A DNA stretch of 64,000 bases. It comes from Microtetraspora glauca. GTDB lineage: Bacteria > Actinomycetota > Actinomycetes > Streptosporangiales > Streptosporangiaceae. The position numbers and the translations under genes were made by a program. The notes beneath the pieces were generated by a model that saw only the letters and a program-made list of their open reading frames with translations, was not told the DNA's origin and made no database searches. Below are positions 60,112 to 64,000 of this stretch, in pieces. Within the stretch, counting starts at the first letter, position 1; the number at the start of each line of letters is the position of its first letter. The DNA is taken from the NCBI GenBank assembly GCA_001570385.1, contig BBYL01000023.1:62001-126000 (forward strand). The letters run 5' to 3'.

Positions 60112-60254
60112 CGAAAAACCATATAGGCGAGGCCATGGCTGGTCAATAGACCCTTTCGCCGGGAACCCCCGCGAAACGATCCCTCCAGCCCTCCCACCGG
60201 TCGACACCGGCGGGCACGGTCCCGGCCCCCGGCCGATGGCCGCCGTTCGTGCCG

Positions 60255-61175
60255 TCACACCGGAGAGCCGGAGCGCAGCCGGGGTAACACGTCACGGGCG
60301 AGCGAGGCGATGACGCGCTCGCGTTCGGCCACCGGGGCGGCGATCTGGACGAGGACGCGCTCAGCGCCGGCGTCGGCGAACTCCCGAAGCCTGCGCACCA
60401 CGTCATCCGGAGTGCCGAGCACCAGATAACGATCAGCGAGCGGGGAGAAGTCCTGCGCGTAGGTGGCGCTGACCGCGGCGATCCCCGTCTCACGAGCCCA
60501 CTCGCCGTCCGGGTCGACGCACGTCCACGCGAAGACGGCGCCCGAGACCGCGTCGCGGGGCCGTCCGGCGGCGTCGGCCGCGTCCCGCACCCGCGCCAGG
60601 CTCTCCCGCAACATCCGCGGATCGACCATGTACGGCATCCACACGTCGGCGTACCGCCCGGCCCTGCGGATCGCTCCGTCCTTGCGGCCGCCCAGCCAGA
60701 TCGGCGGGCCTCCCGGCTGGACCGGCGGGGGCCGCAGCGCCACGTCGCGCAGCGCGAAGGACTCTCCCTCGATGCTGACCCGCTCGCCGCTGAACAGGGC
60801 CCGGATCACCCGCAGCCCCTCGTCCAGCCGGCGGAAGCGGGACGCCGGGTCCACCCCGACGGCGGCGAACTCCGCCGGGTACTCCCCGCCCGCGCCGACG
60901 CCGAGCTCGAACCGCCCGCCGGACACCCGGTCCAGCGTGGCGGCGAGCTTCGCCGCGAGCGCGGCGGGGTAGAGCGGGAGCAGCGTGATCGAGCTGACCA
61001 GGCGGATGCGGCTGGTGGCTCCCGCCGCCGCGGCCAGTTGCACGAAGGCGTTCGGCGTCGGCCCGTGGAAGAACAGATGCTCACCGCAGCCGAGGTAGTC
61101 GAAGCCGTACCGCTCCGCCGACCGTGCGTCCCGGACGACGTTGTCGGCGTCACCCGCGATCAGACCGACACGCAT
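60255..61175 (-). CDS. LLM class (F420-dependent) oxidoreductase
   Basis: 306-residue luciferase-like TIM-barrel protein. N-terminal AERYGFDYLGCGEHLF, the ITLLPLYPAALAAKLAATLD block and GRFELGVGAGG are characteristic of F420-type LLM enzymes; WLGGRKDGAIRRAGRYAD lies near residues 160-177. Related proteins oxidise or reduce alcohols and ketones, including steroid intermediates. Start ATG 61175. It is 48 bp downstream of the CaiB-like gene and probably in the same transcript. Substrate unknown. Confidence 0.9.
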   Translation of the reverse strand: MRVGLIAGDADNVVRDARSAERYGFDYLGCGEHLFFHGPTPNAFVQLAAAAGATSRIRLVSSITLLPLYPAALAAKLAATLDRVSGGRFELGVGAGGEYPAEFAAVGVDPASRFRRLDEGLRVIRALFSGERVSIEGESFALRDVALRPPPVQPGGPPIWLGGRKDGAIRRAGRYADVWMPYMVDPRMLRESLARVRDAADAAGRPRDAVSGAVFAWTCVDPDGEWARETGIAAVSATYAQDFSPLADRYLVLGTPDDVVRRLREFADAGAERVLVQIAAPVAERERVIASLARDVLPRLRSGSPV

Positions 61176-61223
61176 GTCACCGCTGTCCCCTCACGCGTTT
61201 CCTGGACGGCACCCGCGGCGCCG

Positions 61224-62336
61224 TCAGCGGGATCCGGCGGGCCGCAGGATCTCCTCCGTGTGTTCTCCCGGGTACGGCGGCGGCAGGGTGAGCCGCGCCG
61301 TACTGCGGGAGAACTTGGGCACCGGCGCGGGCTGGACCACACCGGCCAGCTCGACGAACGCCCCTCTGGCCACCATCTGGGGGTCGGTCGTGGCTTCGTC
61401 GAGGTCGCGGACCGGGGTCACGCAGGCGTCGAGCTCGCCGAACACCTTCTCCCAGTGGGCGCGGGGCCGGGATCTGAAGATCTCCGCCACGGTCCGCTTG
61501 AGCTCGGGCCATGCCGCACTGTCGTACTGCCGCGGCAGGTCGTCCGGAACCAGCCCCAGCGCTTCGAGGAAGCACCGGTAGAACTGCGGCTCGATCGCCC
61601 CGACCGCCATGTACTTGCCGTCCGAGGTCTCGTAGACGCCGTAGAAGTGGGAGCCGGAGTCGTAGGCGTTCGTGCCGCGGGCGAGGTTCCAGTCTCCCCT
61701 GGCCTTCATGCCCCGGATGGCGATGGTCAGCAGGCTCGCGCCTTCGAGCATCGAGCAGTCGATGATCTGGCCCCGCCCCGACTCGCCGCGCTCCACCAGG
61801 GCCGCGAGCACCCCGAATCCGAGGACCATGCCGCCGCCGGCGAAGTCGGCGAGATACATCAGGGGCGGGACCGGTCCGGTCTCGCTCGTGCCGATCGAGT
61901 CCAGCACGCCGGACAGGCTGATGAAGTTGATGTCGTGACCGGCGGCCGTGCTTATCGGGCCGTCCTGTCCCCAGCCCGTCATCCGGGCCACCACCAGCCG
62001 TGGAAACTCCTCCGTCAGCTTCGCCGGGTCGATTCCCATGCGCTCCAGCACGCCGGGGCGGTACGGGTCGAGCAGCACGTCGGCCTGCTCCAGCAGCCGG
62101 GACAGCTCGGATCTCCCGGACGCGGACTTCAGGTCCAGCCGGACAGACCTGCGTCCGCGGTTGATCGGGTTGAGGTGGTGCCGCGGCACCCGCTTCTCCG
62201 GCGCGGACGACGACGCGACGCGATCGACGCGGATCACGTCGGCGCCGAGGTCCGCCATCATCATCGCGGCGAACGGCACCGGTCCCAGCCCGGCGAGTTC
62301 GATGACCCTGACGCCCTGCAGGGGCCCGCCCGTCAT
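61224..62336 (-). CDS. CaiB/BaiF family CoA-transferase or alpha-methylacyl-CoA racemase
   Basis: 370-residue family III CoA-transferase fold. VIELAGLGPVPFAAMMMADLGAD is near residues 11-33. GHDINFISLSGVL near 130 and the YLADFAGGGM block near 155 match alpha-methylacyl-CoA racemase, where the His of GHD and the Asp of ADF-type blocks are catalytic. Racemases of this type prepare branched side chains, as in sterols, for beta-oxidation. ATG overlaps the ligase stop by 4 bp (ATGA). Confidence 0.87.
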   Translation of the reverse strand: MTGGPLQGVRVIELAGLGPVPFAAMMMADLGADVIRVDRVASSSAPEKRVPRHHLNPINRGRRSVRLDLKSASGRSELSRLLEQADVLLDPYRPGVLERMGIDPAKLTEEFPRLVVARMTGWGQDGPISTAAGHDINFISLSGVLDSIGTSETGPVPPLMYLADFAGGGMVLGFGVLAALVERGESGRGQIIDCSMLEGASLLTIAIRGMKARGDWNLARGTNAYDSGSHFYGVYETSDGKYMAVGAIEPQFYRCFLEALGLVPDDLPRQYDSAAWPELKRTVAEIFRSRPRAHWEKVFGELDACVTPVRDLDEATTDPQMVARGAFVELAGVVQPAPVPKFSRSTARLTLPPPYPGEHTEEILRPAGSR

Positions 62337-63979
62337 TTCGCGGCCGCCTTCTCCGAACCCTGCCCCGGGTTCTTGTCGTAGGAACGGGGGTCGGTGCTCC
62401 ACGTGCCCGCGGTGACCCCCTGGGCCCGGAGCTCACGCTTGAGGATCCGCCCCACGGCGTTCTTCGGCAGTTCGTCGCGGAACTCGATGTGGGACGGGCG
62501 GGCGTACCGCGGCACGCGCGGCGCGATCCACCCGAACATCTCCTCCGGATCCGGTGCCGCGCCCGCGGCGGGCACGATCGTCACCTTCACCTCGTCCTCG
62601 TTGAGCGGCGACGGCACCGCGTGGACCGCGACCTCGCGGACCAGCGGATGCGTGGCGATGATCGCCTCGATCTCGTAGCTGGAGATGTTCTCGCCGCCCT
62701 TGCGGATGTAGTCCTTTCCGCGGTCGACGAAGAACAGGTAGCCGTCCTCGTCGAACCTGCCGAAGTCACCCGTGTGGAACCACAGGCCGCGGAACACCTC
62801 GAGCGTCTTCTCCGGCTGCCTCCAGTACCCGTTGAACATGATGCTGGGCCGGGTGGGGCGGCAGACGATCTCCCCCGCCGCGCCGGTCGGCAGCGGATTG
62901 TCCCGCTCGTCGACGATGCGGACCTCGAAGGAGTCGGTGACGGTTCCGGCCGAGCCGGCTCGGTACGCGTTCGGCGGGGTCGCCGTGATCAGGCACGCCT
63001 CGGTCATCCCGTACGCGCCCGAGCCGACCCGTTCGACGCCGTAGCGTTCCCGCCAGGTCTGCGCCAGCTCGGCGGTGACCGGGGAGCCGGAGACGACGCG
63101 GAGCCGGCCGTAGGCGTCCCGGCTGGCCTGGCTCTCCTCCGCCCGCGCGATCATGGGCAGCATCGATCCCATGAGGGCCGCCATCGTGGCCTCGGACTCC
63201 CGGATGTCCTCCCAGAAGCGGGACACCGAGAACTGTTTCGCCACGCTGATCTCGGAACCGAGCTGCAGCGAGCCGGTGACGTGTCCGATGGCCGCGAGGT
63301 GGAACAGCGGCATCGGCGTCCAGAGGCGGTCGTCGGGCCGTCGCTCGAGGTTCTCCCACATCTGCCGCGCCATGTTGGCGATGTATCCGTGGCTGACCAT
63401 GCAGGCCTTGGACGGCCCGGTCGTTCCGGCCGTGTAGACCAGGTGGCTGGTGCCGTAGGGGTCGATGTCGGCGTGCGCCGCCACCGGCGTACCGGCCGCG
63501 ACCAGGTCGTCGAAGCGCGACCGGGGCCCCTCACCCTGCCGCGCGTCGTATCCGCCGGTGCCGTCGGGGTCGTGCACGACGAACGGGACGGTGAGACCCG
63601 CCAGATGCAGGGACTCGGCCAGCAGTTCGGCGAACTCCTGTTCGGCCACGGCCAGGGCGGGTTCGCTGTCCGCCACCTGGTGGGTCAGGATCGCGCCCCG
63701 GTTGTTGGTGTTCAGCGGTACGAGGTAGGCACCGCAGAACGTGGCGGCCCACCAGGTGAGCAACGCGACCCGGCCGTTGCGAGCCATCAGCGCGATGCGG
63801 TCGCCCGGCCGGACGAACTCACTCAGGGAGCCCGCGAGTGCGCGCGCCTGGCGATCGAGTTCCTCGATCGTGAAGGGCTCTCGATCGAGGAAGACACGCA
63901 TCCCGGGGTCGGTCTGCAGTCGCTTCTCCAGTGCGACGGTGACCGGGTCGGCGTTCACGTTCTCGTACTGCGGGCTCAA
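62333..63979 (-). CDS. Acyl-CoA ligase (AMP-forming, FadD-like)
   Basis: 548-residue adenylate-forming enzyme that activates a carboxylic acid to its CoA thioester. P-loop YTAGTTGPSKACMVSH is near residues 182-197, GSGAYGMTEACLI near 319, the HTGDFGRFDEDGYLFFVDRGKD block near 413-434, and the catalytic Lys in VGRILKREL near the end. Start TTG 63979 is preferred: GAAGGGA lies 7 nt upstream. First gene of the ligase-racemase-LLM set, so it probably performs the entry step of the pathway. Confidence 0.92.
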   Translation of the reverse strand: MSPQYENVNADPVTVALEKRLQTDPGMRVFLDREPFTIEELDRQARALAGSLSEFVRPGDRIALMARNGRVALLTWWAATFCGAYLVPLNTNNRGAILTHQVADSEPALAVAEQEFAELLAESLHLAGLTVPFVVHDPDGTGGYDARQGEGPRSRFDDLVAAGTPVAAHADIDPYGTSHLVYTAGTTGPSKACMVSHGYIANMARQMWENLERRPDDRLWTPMPLFHLAAIGHVTGSLQLGSEISVAKQFSVSRFWEDIRESEATMAALMGSMLPMIARAEESQASRDAYGRLRVVSGSPVTAELAQTWRERYGVERVGSGAYGMTEACLITATPPNAYRAGSAGTVTDSFEVRIVDERDNPLPTGAAGEIVCRPTRPSIMFNGYWRQPEKTLEVFRGLWFHTGDFGRFDEDGYLFFVDRGKDYIRKGGENISSYEIEAIIATHPLVREVAVHAVPSPLNEDEVKVTIVPAAGAAPDPEEMFGWIAPRVPRYARPSHIEFRDELPKNAVGRILKRELRAQGVTAGTWSTDPRSYDKNPGQGSEKAAAK

Positions 63980-64000
63980 CTGGTCGTCCCTTCCCGAGCC

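Noticed and set aside
1..64000. CRISPR arrays, tRNA or rRNA genes, insertion sequences, prophage or integrase genes
   Set aside because: None seen. Repeats found are short and coding or intergenic, without spacer pattern or transposase genes.

Overview
The window is high-GC DNA (roughly 70 percent or more by eye) from an actinomycete. Dense ATGA/GTGA-coupled operons, many GTG starts, LuxR-type two-component pairs, a Spo0M-like protein, F420-type oxidoreductases and a DyP/encapsulin pair suggest a mycelial member of the Streptosporangiales (Nonomuraea or Streptosporangium-like). That placement is inferred from gene style. No rRNA, tRNA, CRISPR array, insertion sequence or prophage gene was seen. 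I support 59 protein-coding genes; the first is cut by the window edge.

Layout. 1-7031: a truncated acyl-CoA dehydrogenase diverges from a TetR gene that leads a tightly coupled operon of two large AidB-like acyl-CoA dehydrogenases, a hotdog thioesterase and two different ferritin-like diiron (acyl-ACP desaturase type) proteins. 7141-10261: membrane acyltransferase, protein-L-isoaspartate methyltransferase and CapA-like protein. 10449-18896: an IclR regulator followed by an eight-kilobase operon with an SsuA/TauA-type ABC importer, an IlvD/Edd dehydratase, an FAD oxidoreductase and split aconitase X; it looks like uptake and breakdown of an unidentified hydroxy acid. 18957-26982: small membrane protein, two sensor kinase/LuxR regulator pairs, a secreted S41 protease and Spo0M. 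27016-32744: an SDR, then a cluster of SnoaL-like protein, IclR, DUF1214-like protein, SDR and sulfotransferase, with two palindromes matching the KstR-type consensus TnnAACnnGTTnnA. 32850-39269: secreted M4 protease, RraA-like protein, a GAF sensor kinase and AlkC-like DNA glycosylase. 39450-43598: two GntR-MFS pairs arranged head to head. 43745-53756: a signalling and stress region with a SpoIIE-type phosphatase, encapsulin plus its DyP peroxidase cargo, a DUF5999 protein, stand-alone receiver, LuxR regulator, GAF sensor kinase, an N-terminally short kinase, an alpha/beta hydrolase and a DUF4328 membrane protein. A roughly 80-bp non-coding element occurs three times here. 53801-63979: dienelactone hydrolase, a TetR with a perfect match to the KstR2 operator AnCAAGnnCTTGnT in front of it, an unrecognised protein, a complete Opp-type ABC importer core without a binding protein, an LLM oxidoreductase, a CaiB-type racemase/CoA-transferase and an acyl-CoA ligase. 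This resembles a steroid- or terpenoid-type catabolic block.

The most promising items are the repeated intergenic element (47291-47369, 51409-51486, 52817-52899), the aconitase X/IlvD/FAD operon, the double-diiron lipid operon, and the KstR- and KstR2-like operator sites placed at gene sets not usually assigned to those regulons.
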